Below, in pieces: positions 49,838-57,309 of a DNA stretch of 64,000 nucleotides. The notes beneath the pieces were generated by a model, which did not search any database, was not told the origin of the DNA, and worked only from the letters and a program-made list of their open reading frames with translations. This stretch comes from JAIBJN01 sp963838795 (GTDB taxonomy: Bacteria; Actinomycetota; Thermoleophilia; Gaiellales; Gaiellaceae): positions 310,001-374,000 of the forward strand of contig CAWISL010000011.1 of NCBI GenBank assembly GCA_963838795.1, written 5' to 3'. The first letter of the stretch is position 1; every line of letters starts with the position of its first letter. Made by a program: the position numbers and the translations under genes.

Positions 49838-51667
49838 GTGTGCGGGATCATCGGATACGTGGGCTCGAGGACTGCGAAGGATCTTCTGCTCCAGGGCCTC
49901 GAACGACTCGAGTACCGCGGCTATGACTCGGCCGGTCTGTGCCTCGTCGAGGGCGACGGTCTCGACTACGTTCGCGCCATCGGCAACCTCGATCACCTGA
50001 AGGAAGCTGCGGGGTCGAACGGATCCCACTCGACCACCGGGGTCGGCCACACGCGCTGGGCGACGCACGGGAAGGTCTCCTACGAGAACGCCCACCCGCT
50101 GACCGGTTGCGTCGACGACGAGGTAGCCGTCGTCCTCAACGGAATCGTCGAGAACTTTCGAGAGCTCCGCGAGTCGCTCGTCGCCGACGGGCACACGTTC
50201 CGCTCCGATACCGACGCAGAGGTGGTCGCTCACCTCGTGGAGCGCTATTACCACGGCGATCTGGCCGAGGCGGTGCGCCGGACCTACGCCGAGCTCGAGG
50301 GCCACTTCGCCTTCGTCGTCATCCACCGCGATCATCCCGAGACGCTCGTGGGCGCCCGCCTGCAGTGCCCGCTCGTCGTGGGCATCGGCGACGGCGAGAT
50401 GTTCCTCGCCTCCTCGATCGCCGCCTTCCTGCGCGAGACGCGGCGCGTCAAGTTGATCGAGGACGGCGAGGTCGTCGAAATCACGCCCACCGGCGTCCGC
50501 TTTCTCCCGATCGATGGTGGCCGCGCCCGCAACCGCCTCTACATGGAGGTCGACTGGGACGACGAGGCGGCCGAGAAGCAGGGCTATGAGACGTTCATGC
50601 TCAAGGAGATCTACGAGCAGCCCCAGGCTGTCGCCGACACGATCGGCGAGCGCGTGCGGGGCGGGCGGCTCGACCTCGAGGACATCGGGCTCTCCGAGCT
50701 GGAGCTCCAGAATCTCCGGCGCATGGTCATCCTTGCCTGCGGGACCGCCTACCACGCCGGCGTCATCGGCCGCTACGTGATCGAGGAGTGGGCGCGGATC
50801 CCGTGCGAGCCGGACATCGCGAGCGAGTGGATCTACCGCAACCCGGTGCTGGCCAAGGACACGCTCGTCGTGGGGATCTCCCAGTCGGGCGAGACCCGCG
50901 ACACCGTTCAGGCTGTGCGGCTTGCGCGGGAGAGCGGCGCGCGGACGCTCGCGATCACGAACCTCATGGGCACGCAGATCACGCGCGAGGTCGACCGCGT
51001 CCTCTACACGCGCGCCGGGATGGAGACGGGCGTCGCCGCCACCAAGACCTTCACCTCGCAGGTGACCCTGCTCTATCTGCTCGCGCTCAAGCTCGCCCAG
51101 GTCCGCAAGACCCTGCCGGCGGACGAGATCGAGAGCCTGCTCGCCGAGGTCCAGGCGCTGCCGGCGAAGATCGCCGCCTACCTCGACGCCGACCACCCGA
51201 TCGAGGAGATCGCGCAGCGGCACTATCAGAAGCCGTTCTTCCTCTATCTCGGGCGCCACATCGGCCTGCCGGTCTCCCTCGAGGGCGCGCTCAAGCTGAA
51301 GGAGATCTCCTACATCCCGACCGAGGCCTACTCGGCCGGCGAGATGAAGCACGGCCCCATCGCCTTGCTGGACGAGGAGACGCCGGTCGTCGTCGTCGCG
51401 ACGGACTCGCACGTCTACGACAAGGTCGTCTCCAACATCCAGGAGGTCAGGGCCCGCGGCGCCGAGGTGGTGGCCATCGCTACGGACGGCAACGAGGACA
51501 TCCAGCATCACGCCGACGACGTCGTCTTCGTGCCGAGGACGCACCCGTTCCTGCAGGCTGCCCTCGCGGTGATCCCGCTGCAGCTGATCGCCTACCGCAT
51601 CGCGAGGCTTCGGGGCATGAACGTCGACCAGCCCCGAAACCTCGCGAAGACGGTTACGGTCGAATGA
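49838..51667 (+). CDS. glmS: glucosamine-fructose-6-phosphate aminotransferase (isomerising)
   Basis: A 609-residue enzyme making glucosamine-6-phosphate from fructose-6-phosphate and glutamine. The nucleophile Cys follows the start (VCGIIGYVGSRTAKDLLLQG), then LEYRGYDSAGLCLVEGDG and TRWATHGKVSYENAHPLTGC form the GATase. The two SIS domains hold ILACGTAYHAGVIGRYVIEE and GISQSGETRDTVQAVRLA; the C-terminus ends DQPRNLAKTVTVE as usual. It completes the glmM-glmS amino-sugar pair. Confidence 0.97.
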   Translation: MCGIIGYVGSRTAKDLLLQGLERLEYRGYDSAGLCLVEGDGLDYVRAIGNLDHLKEAAGSNGSHSTTGVGHTRWATHGKVSYENAHPLTGCVDDEVAVVLNGIVENFRELRESLVADGHTFRSDTDAEVVAHLVERYYHGDLAEAVRRTYAELEGHFAFVVIHRDHPETLVGARLQCPLVVGIGDGEMFLASSIAAFLRETRRVKLIEDGEVVEITPTGVRFLPIDGGRARNRLYMEVDWDDEAAEKQGYETFMLKEIYEQPQAVADTIGERVRGGRLDLEDIGLSELELQNLRRMVILACGTAYHAGVIGRYVIEEWARIPCEPDIASEWIYRNPVLAKDTLVVGISQSGETRDTVQAVRLARESGARTLAITNLMGTQITREVDRVLYTRAGMETGVAATKTFTSQVTLLYLLALKLAQVRKTLPADEIESLLAEVQALPAKIAAYLDADHPIEEIAQRHYQKPFFLYLGRHIGLPVSLEGALKLKEISYIPTEAYSAGEMKHGPIALLDEETPVVVVATDSHVYDKVVSNIQEVRARGAEVVAIATDGNEDIQHHADDVVFVPRTHPFLQAALAVIPLQLIAYRIARLRGMNVDQPRNLAKTVTVE

Positions 51668-51677
51668 GCGGAGTCGG

Positions 51678-52394
51678 CTAGGCGGTTGCCTTCGGCTTGC
51701 GGAACAGGGCTACGCCGAGGGCGATCAGGCCCGCCGCGAGACCCGCGATTCCGACGATCAAGGCGACGGTCGTCATCGAGTCGTCATCGTCGTCCGTGCT
51801 GACTGCGGGAACGGCGGCGGCCTCTTCGGACGTCGTCGTCTCCTCAGGCGCAGCCGCCTCCGCCGTTGTGGTCTCGTCGACGGCCTCTTCCTCCTCCGGC
51901 GGCGGAAGGACGGCTACCTGGGGCGCCGGCGTCTCGGCCTCGGGATCAGGGTCGATCCAGCGAACGACCTCGCCGTTCGAGTACGTCTGGAGCGACGGGA
52001 AGAGCAGCGACTCGCCTGGAGTCTCGGGCACCCGGAAGCTCACGCCGAACTCTTCGAACTCGCCGGGCCCGATCTCGCCACCCTTCCACGTGACGCTGGC
52101 GATCCTTTCGGTGACCTCCTCGCCGAAGACCTCGATCGGCTCGGCGAGCGTCTCCATCTCGACCGTCCGCCTCCAGCCCTGCTTCGGCTGGAAGCTCACG
52201 AACGTGAGGCCCTCCGGAAACTGAACCGTGACCTCGGTCGTGCTGGCGTTGTCGCGCTCGTTCGGGACCCGCACGTCGAAGCGGGCGAAGCCGCCGGCTT
52301 CCCATTCGCCAGGGTTCACCGTGACGTGTGCGGCCGCGGTAGCCGGCAGCACCACCGCGACGACCGCGAGTGTTGCGAGCAAGCGGAACTTCAT
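51678..52394 (-). CDS. YcnI-family (DUF1775) copper-associated protein
   Basis: A 238-residue protein with a signal peptide (LLATLAVVAVVLPATAAA) cut before HVTVNPGEWEAGGFARFDVR. The N-terminal His and the Trp of the NPGEW segment fit the copper-binding YcnI fold. An acidic/Thr-rich linker (EEEEAVDETTTAEAAAPEE) leads to one C-terminal membrane segment (VALIVGIAGLAAGLIALGVA). It is outside the membrane and 4 nt downstream of the CopC-CopD gene, as in other copper clusters. Confidence 0.9.
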   Translation of the reverse strand: MKFRLLATLAVVAVVLPATAAAHVTVNPGEWEAGGFARFDVRVPNERDNASTTEVTVQFPEGLTFVSFQPKQGWRRTVEMETLAEPIEVFGEEVTERIASVTWKGGEIGPGEFEEFGVSFRVPETPGESLLFPSLQTYSNGEVVRWIDPDPEAETPAPQVAVLPPPEEEEAVDETTTAEAAAPEETTTSEEAAAVPAVSTDDDDDSMTTVALIVGIAGLAAGLIALGVALFRKPKATA

Positions 52395-52398
52395 CAGA

Positions 52399-54183
52399 TC
52401 AGCCCCCTTGGATTGGAACGGTGATGGTTTCGGTCAGGAGGTCGAACTCGCCCATCCGCGCCTCCACCCGGAGCTCCCAGTCGCCGGCGATCGAGAGCGA
52501 TGCATCCTCGATCAGGTAGGTGCCGGGCTGTGCCGGGTCGGGCTCGGCGGTGAAGTCGAGCGGCCCGATCTGCTGGGTGGGCAGGGAGGCCGAGACGGTT
52601 ACCTCGGCGGGCGGCTCGGCAGATGGTCCGAACGCGATCGTGATCGTGTTGTCTCCCGGCACGGCTGGGTCGACGATGACGGTGGCCTGCGTGCCACCAA
52701 GCTCGACCATGCCCTCGAACGGCTTGTGCTCGCCGGACATCTCGTCGTCGGTCATGGCTCCATGCTCGCCCTCGGACATGGCCGCCTCCATCTCCAGCTC
52801 CGTACGCGCGGGCTCGGCGTTGATGAGCACAGCGGTGACGGCGACGATGGCGACAATGATTCCGAGCTCCGCGCCGGCGACTCGGAGGAAGCGCCTCCGC
52901 TCGAGCACCGACATGATTCCGGCCTTGCACCTGGGCACCGCGTAGCGGTTGTTGTACGCCCCGAGGGCGAGCAGCGGCAGGAGGAGCGCGATCTTCGCGA
53001 GGATGAGGAGCCCGTACTTGGTCTCCCAGAGCGCGCTCCAGGTCCGGACCTGGAGGTAGCTGGAGATGATCCCGGCGGTGATGAGGGCCACGACGGAGAC
53101 GACCGCCATGGTCGAGAACCGCGGCACGCAGCTCATCGCCAACTCCCAGCGGGCTTCGTCGGCAAGCAGGAGGCCGAGAAGCATGAAGGCAAGCCCGCCC
53201 GTCCACAGCGCCGCGGAGACCACGTGGATGACGTCGGACGTGAGCCCGAGCGCTCCCAACGTGCTTGCGTGACCCGAGAACGACGGTGTCAGGGCCAGAC
53301 CCGCGCTCAGGGCGAGCGTGAGCGCGACCAGCGGCCGGCGGTCCTGACCCTCGGCATGCCGGATCGCGAAAGCCGTCAGCGCAAGCGTTGCGGCCAAGGC
53401 GGACTGGATGAGGATGACCTCGCCGTAGCGCGTCTCGAGGACGGTCGTGAAGAGGTTCCACGAGATCGCGTCCGCCAGCGTGAGCCCGCCCGCGGCCGCG
53501 CCCTGGAGGAGGATATTCGCCAATGCGACCAACGCGAGCGCGCCGGCCAGCGCCGCCAGGATTCCGTAGAGCAGCCGCTGTACGCGCCACTCGGCGGCGG
53601 GAAGCGCCACCACGACAACTGCCGAGCCCCCGACGACGAGGAGGAGCAGGGCGAGATCGAAGAACCGTCCGGCGGTGAACAGGATGTCCACCGCTTGTGA
53701 CGTGGCCGTGAGGGCGTCGATCGAGACGTTCGCCGCTCCGACTCCCCGCTCGAGGACGTGGAAGACGAACGCGCCGGAGATGGGGTCCGAGTCGGCCGAG
53801 ACGACCCGCCACGCGACCGTGTACGTGCCCGGCTCGAGCTCCTGGTCGATCCCGACCGCTACCTCGGTGGCGAGGGGCTGGCTGACCGCGCCTGAGTCCA
53901 CCTGCTCTCCCTGCCCGTCGAGCACCCGCAGCGACCCGAGGGACGTGTCCACCGGCTCGTTGAACTCCAGGACGACCTGGTGCGGCGACTCCGGCACGAC
54001 CGCATCGCTACCCGGCTGCGTGCCGATGAGCACCGAGTGTGCCGAGGCGTTCGGGGCGAGCGCGGCCGCCGCTGCGAACATGACGGCCAGCAGCGCGAGC
54101 AAGCGGCCGCCCGCGGCAGTGACGCCGCGCCGGCGTGCTACGTCCCGAGTTGTCTGCCAGGTCGGCCCTGCGACCTGGTCCAT
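52399..54183 (-). CDS. CopC-CopD fusion copper resistance/import protein
   Basis: A 594-residue protein. After a signal segment, residues 48-145 are a CopC domain (SAHSVLIGTQPGSDAVVPES, VVSADSDPISGAFVFHV, His ligands at both ends). Residues about 160-440 are a CopD membrane domain with eight or so helices (VIHVVSAALWTGGLAFMLLG). A Met/His-rich linker (EAAMSEGEHGAMTDDEMSGE) leads to a C-terminal FixH/YtkA-like beta domain (PLDFTAEPDPAQPGTYLIED). It handles copper in the periplasm-like space and membrane. GAGGGG precedes the ATG. Confidence 0.92.
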   Translation of the reverse strand: MDQVAGPTWQTTRDVARRRGVTAAGGRLLALLAVMFAAAAALAPNASAHSVLIGTQPGSDAVVPESPHQVVLEFNEPVDTSLGSLRVLDGQGEQVDSGAVSQPLATEVAVGIDQELEPGTYTVAWRVVSADSDPISGAFVFHVLERGVGAANVSIDALTATSQAVDILFTAGRFFDLALLLLVVGGSAVVVVALPAAEWRVQRLLYGILAALAGALALVALANILLQGAAAGGLTLADAISWNLFTTVLETRYGEVILIQSALAATLALTAFAIRHAEGQDRRPLVALTLALSAGLALTPSFSGHASTLGALGLTSDVIHVVSAALWTGGLAFMLLGLLLADEARWELAMSCVPRFSTMAVVSVVALITAGIISSYLQVRTWSALWETKYGLLILAKIALLLPLLALGAYNNRYAVPRCKAGIMSVLERRRFLRVAGAELGIIVAIVAVTAVLINAEPARTELEMEAAMSEGEHGAMTDDEMSGEHKPFEGMVELGGTQATVIVDPAVPGDNTITIAFGPSAEPPAEVTVSASLPTQQIGPLDFTAEPDPAQPGTYLIEDASLSIAGDWELRVEARMGEFDLLTETITVPIQGG

Positions 54184-54241
54184 GGCGCTTCCCCTCTCTG
54201 CTCGCCGGGGCCCGCCGGGCGGCGCAGCCCCCGTTGGCCAC

Positions 54242-54817
54242 TCAGGCCGCGAGGAGAGGAGGCCCGCGCTCGGTGTAGGCGAGGTCGAGCCGGAAGGCCA
54301 GCGTGTGGATCGCTTCGGTGTGCGCCCAGTGCGGAAGCGCGGGAGCGACGGTCGTTGGGCCGCACGGGGCGAGCGCGCGTGCGAGGCTCTCCGCCAGCCA
54401 CAGGACGCGGCGGGCGAGCCCGACGGCGACGAGCGCGAAGGGAATCTGGATCACCACGCCCACGAGCGCGATCTGGACCAGCGAGGCCGGGCTGGAGCCC
54501 CCCTCCGTCCCGGCGAGGAAGGGTTCCACTGCGGTGTGGCCAACGAACCCGATCACGGGCACGAGGCCGAAGAGCCAGAGCGAGCGAATGGACGAGCCTT
54601 TCCAGCACCTCCCAGCCAGGACGCCCGCGGCCAGCGGAAGGGCCAGCGCGAGACAGAGCGCCGCCGACGTGATCAGGTAGCTCCGGTAGTCCGCCATCAC
54701 ACTCGTCGGCATCGCGGACTCCGACATGACCGCACGGTGCGCCAACGCGTGAACAGCCGCCCAGCCGAGCCCGGAAAGGCCGAGCAGCACCGGCACGACA
54801 AGACGACGGCGCGCCAC
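54242..54817 (-). CDS. membrane protein of unknown function in copper cluster (paralog 2)
   Basis: About 191 residues with four or five membrane segments. It begins RRRLVVPVLLGLSGLGWAAV then HALAH, and contains SLWLFGLVPVIGFVGHTAVE and VVIQIPFALVAVGLARRVLW, all shared with the neighbour at 55113. The C-terminus ends AYTERGPPLLAA. GTG 54817 is preferred because TACGAT lies 10 nt upstream and it matches the paralog start; ATG 54841 is an alternative. It sits 58 nt upstream of copCD on the same strand. Function unknown. Confidence 0.72.
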   Translation of the reverse strand: MARRRLVVPVLLGLSGLGWAAVHALAHRAVMSESAMPTSVMADYRSYLITSAALCLALALPLAAGVLAGRCWKGSSIRSLWLFGLVPVIGFVGHTAVEPFLAGTEGGSSPASLVQIALVGVVIQIPFALVAVGLARRVLWLAESLARALAPCGPTTVAPALPHWAHTEAIHTLAFRLDLAYTERGPPLLAA

Positions 54818-54895
54818 AGCAGAGGGAATCGTAGAGACCATCTACGGGTCTGACAACTCGTTACCCGGTGCGTAGGGTCATCAAGCAAAGAGTAG

Positions 54896-54939
54896 AGCCG
54901 GCGCCGTCGCGGAGGTGTCAGGCAACGACGGCGCCGGCT
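54896..54939. other. 14-bp perfect inverted repeat
   Basis: AGCCGGCGCCGTCG (54896-54909) and its exact reverse complement (54926-54939) flank a 16-nt loop. It lies in the 270-nt gap between the two paralogous membrane genes; terminator, regulator site or RNA structure are all possible. Confidence 0.5.
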
Positions 54940-55112
54940 TGTTCGAGGCTTCTCCGACGACCCGCCGCGTCGAGACGAGCCTTGGGGAGCTCGGCGGCGG
55001 GTGTCGACCGCGAGAGCCTCGCTCCGAAGCTCCGCAGGGGTCGAGCCGCTTGATCGACCTCGTGGGTGGTGGGGCACGAGGTCGGCGCTCCCGACGCCGG
55101 TCGCTTCGGAAT

Positions 55113-55703
55113 CTACGAGGTGAGCTCGAGAGGCGGCGCGCGCGGCCGCTGGGAGCCGGCGAGCAGGAGCCCCTGGCCCTCGGCTGCCCGCGACCAAGCG
55201 AGACCGGTCGCGGCTGCCGGCCGACCCACCGTGTCCGTCGGCACGAACGCCCACGCCAGCCGTTCGACCAGCCAGAGGATCTTTCCTGCGAGCCCGACCG
55301 CGATCAGTGCGAATGGGATCTGGACGAGCAGCCCGATCAGGAACACCGGCACGAGCTCGGCCATCGCCGTCGCCGTGGGACCGTGGGCCGCCAGCTCGAT
55401 GAGGGTGTCCGCAGCGAAGCCGAGCACCGGGACGAGGCCGAAGAGCCAGATCGACCTGCCGGATCTCCCCGCCCATCGCTTTCCGAGGGCCGCCCCGGTC
55501 GCGATCGCCGCCGCGAGCGTCAGGCAGAGGGCAAGAGACGTGGGGAGGTACGCGACGTACCCCTCGACGCCTCGGTGGGCGGCTCCATGGCCGCCTGCGG
55601 ACGGCTGCCCGACGACGTCGTGCGCGAGCGCGTGTGCCGCGATCCAGATCATCCCCAGTACGCCCAGGAAGGCCGGCACCGCCACGCGACGCCACCGCAG
55701 CAT
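55113..55703 (-). CDS. membrane protein of unknown function in copper cluster (paralog 1)
   Basis: A 196-residue protein with four or five membrane segments, closely patterned on the next gene: RRVAVPAFLGVLGMIWIAAH then ALAH, a His/Gly-rich external loop (GQPSAGGHGAAHRGVEG), SIWLFGLVPVLGFAADTLIE and LLVQIPFALIAVGLAGKILW. ATG 55703 follows TACGAT by 6 nt. It heads the minus-strand cluster ending with CopC-CopD and YcnI, so a copper-related accessory role is suspected. Confidence 0.72.
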   Translation of the reverse strand: MLRWRRVAVPAFLGVLGMIWIAAHALAHDVVGQPSAGGHGAAHRGVEGYVAYLPTSLALCLTLAAAIATGAALGKRWAGRSGRSIWLFGLVPVLGFAADTLIELAAHGPTATAMAELVPVFLIGLLVQIPFALIAVGLAGKILWLVERLAWAFVPTDTVGRPAAATGLAWSRAAEGQGLLLAGSQRPRAPPLELTS

Positions 55704-55709
55704 GGATCG

Positions 55710-55715
55710 ATCGTA
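55710..55715 (-). promoter_or_regulatory. -10 element (TACGAT) of the copper cluster
   Basis: TACGAT on the minus strand ends 6 nt before ATG 55703. Confidence 0.5.
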
Positions 55716-55755
55716 GACCTGCCGAGCCCTGCTGACAACCGAGAAGGCCTCTGCG

Positions 55756-56169
55756 CTACTCCTCGTCGGGAGGCTTCCGGAGCCGTTTCGTTCGGCCGCG
55801 CACCCGTTTCTCGTCGAGGCGGCGCTCCTTCGAGGCCTTCGTCGGCGCCGTCGGACGTCGGGGACGTTCGCGACGCAGGCCCTCGCGGAGCGTCGCCGCG
55901 AGACGCTCGAGCGCGAGCTCGCGATTTCGCCACTGGCTTCGCTCGTCCTGTGCGACCGCACGCACGACCGGCCCCAGCCTCGCCCGGACGCGCGCCTTCT
56001 GCTCGTCGTCGAGCGTCGCCGAGGCCTCGACGTCGAAGATCGCCTCGACGCGGGTCTCCGTCTTCTGAGCATGCTGCCCGCCCGGCCCGCTCGAGCGTGA
56101 CGTCCGCAGCCTGATCTCGGCCAGCGGGATCGCAAGCCCGCGGCGCACGCGAATAGACTCGGGGCGCAT
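55756..56169 (-). CDS. arfB: ArfB-type alternative ribosome rescue factor (peptidyl-tRNA hydrolase)
   Basis: A 137-residue class I release-factor-like protein: LAIPLAEIRLRTSRSSGPGG then QHAQKTETRVEAIFDV with the catalytic GGQ, and a basic C-terminal tail (SKERRLDEKRVRGRTKRLRK) that enters the empty mRNA channel. It frees ribosomes stalled on non-stop mRNA. ATG 56169 overlaps the divergent ATG at 56168 by two bases; GTG 56148 is an alternative that removes seven residues. Confidence 0.9.
   Translation of the reverse strand: MRPESIRVRRGLAIPLAEIRLRTSRSSGPGGQHAQKTETRVEAIFDVEASATLDDEQKARVRARLGPVVRAVAQDERSQWRNRELALERLAATLREGLRRERPRRPTAPTKASKERRLDEKRVRGRTKRLRKPPDEE
56154..56159 (+). promoter_or_regulatory. 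-10 element (TAGACT) of the HAD-IIA gene
   Basis: TAGACT ends 8 nt before ATG 56168 and lies within the arfB coding start. Confidence 0.5.
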
Positions 56170-56947
56170 GGCGGCGATTCTGCTCGACATCGACGGCGTC
56201 CTGCACGTGTCGGGCGAGCCTGTGCCGGGTGGCGGAGACGCCGTCCGGGCGCTCAGGGCCGACGGGCACCGCCTTCGCTTCGTGACCAACAACACGACGA
56301 GAGCGCGGGCCGAGCTCGCCGGAGAGCTCCGCGAGCTCGGCATCGAGCTGGATGCCGGCGAGCTGACGACGACCCCGGTCGCGGCCGCGGGGCTGCTGGC
56401 CGGACGGCGGGTCCTCGCGCTGACGATGGAGGCCGTCAAGGACGAGCTCGCCGCGAAGGTCGAGCTCGTCGAGCGGGACGCCGACGTGGTCCTCGTCGGC
56501 GGGGCGGACGAGACCGACGAGCCCGGTCAGGTGTTCAGCTACGCGAACATGAACCGCGCGTTCGCTGAGCTCGAGGCCGGCGCGCGCCTCGTCTGCCTGC
56601 ACAAGAACCGCTGGTGGCAGACGTCGCACGGGGCGCTCCTCGACGCCGGCGCCTACGTGGCCGGGCTCGAATACGCGGCGGGCGTCGACGCCGAGGTGGT
56701 CGGCAAGCCGACCGGTGCGTACTTCGCCGCCGCGCTGGCCGAGCTCGGAGCTTCCCCGGCCGAGGCGGTGATGGTGGGGGACGACGTCGAGTCCGACGTC
56801 GGCGGCGCCAAGCGGGCCGGGCTGCGCGCCGTCCTCGTCCGTACCGGCAAGTTTCGGGAGGAGACGCTCGCCGCCGCGGAGGTGCAGCCGGACGGGATCG
56901 TGGAGTCGATCGCCGAGGTGCCCGCCTTCCTTCGGGAGACCGCGTGA
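56168..56947 (+). CDS. HAD-IIA family hydrolase (NagD/LHPP-like)
   Basis: A 259-residue phosphatase: motif I AAILLDIDGVLHVSGEPVPG, motif II LRFVTNNTTRARAELAG, the Lys in VVGKPTGAYFAAALAELGAS and motif IV AVMVGDDVESDVGGAKRAGL. It belongs to the cap-type C2 HADs acting on small phosphates; the substrate is not identifiable. It heads a plus-strand operon to alr, each junction overlapping by 1-4 nt. Confidence 0.9.
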   Translation: MAAILLDIDGVLHVSGEPVPGGGDAVRALRADGHRLRFVTNNTTRARAELAGELRELGIELDAGELTTTPVAAAGLLAGRRVLALTMEAVKDELAAKVELVERDADVVLVGGADETDEPGQVFSYANMNRAFAELEAGARLVCLHKNRWWQTSHGALLDAGAYVAGLEYAAGVDAEVVGKPTGAYFAAALAELGASPAEAVMVGDDVESDVGGAKRAGLRAVLVRTGKFREETLAAAEVQPDGIVESIAEVPAFLRETA

Positions 56948-57309
56948 AGGTCGGCCTGGACCTGATCGAGATCGAGCGCATCCGCGACGCCCTCGAGCGC
57001 TACCCGCGCTTTCGCGAGCGGTGCTTCACGCGGGCCGAGCGCGAGTACTGCGATTCCCGCGCGAACCCCGCTCAGCACTACGCCGCGCGCTTCGCAGGCA
57101 AGGAGGCGGTGGGCAAGGCGCTCGGCTTCGGGGTCGCCCGGGCATTCGCCTGGCGCGACGTCGAGATCGCCGGTCGCCCCAAGCCCTCGGTGCGGCTCTC
57201 GGGGAGGATCGAAGCGTGGTCCGAGCGAGTCGGCGCCGGGGAGATCGACCTGTCGATGACGCACTCCAAGGGCATGGCCGCCGCGGTGGCGGTCGTCGCC
57301 GCACCCTGA
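56944..57309 (+). CDS. acpS: holo-[acyl-carrier-protein] synthase
   Basis: A 121-residue phosphopantetheinyl transferase: KVGLDLIEIERIRDALERYP with the Mg-binding Asp, then RFRERCFTRAEREYCDSRAN and YAARFAGKEAVGKALGFGVA (FAGKEAVGKAL motif), and a late SMTHSKGMAAAVAVV. It activates acyl carrier protein from CoA. GTG 56944 overlaps the previous stop (GTGA); nnr starts on its stop (TGATG). Confidence 0.95.
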   Translation: MKVGLDLIEIERIRDALERYPRFRERCFTRAEREYCDSRANPAQHYAARFAGKEAVGKALGFGVARAFAWRDVEIAGRPKPSVRLSGRIEAWSERVGAGEIDLSMTHSKGMAAAVAVVAAP

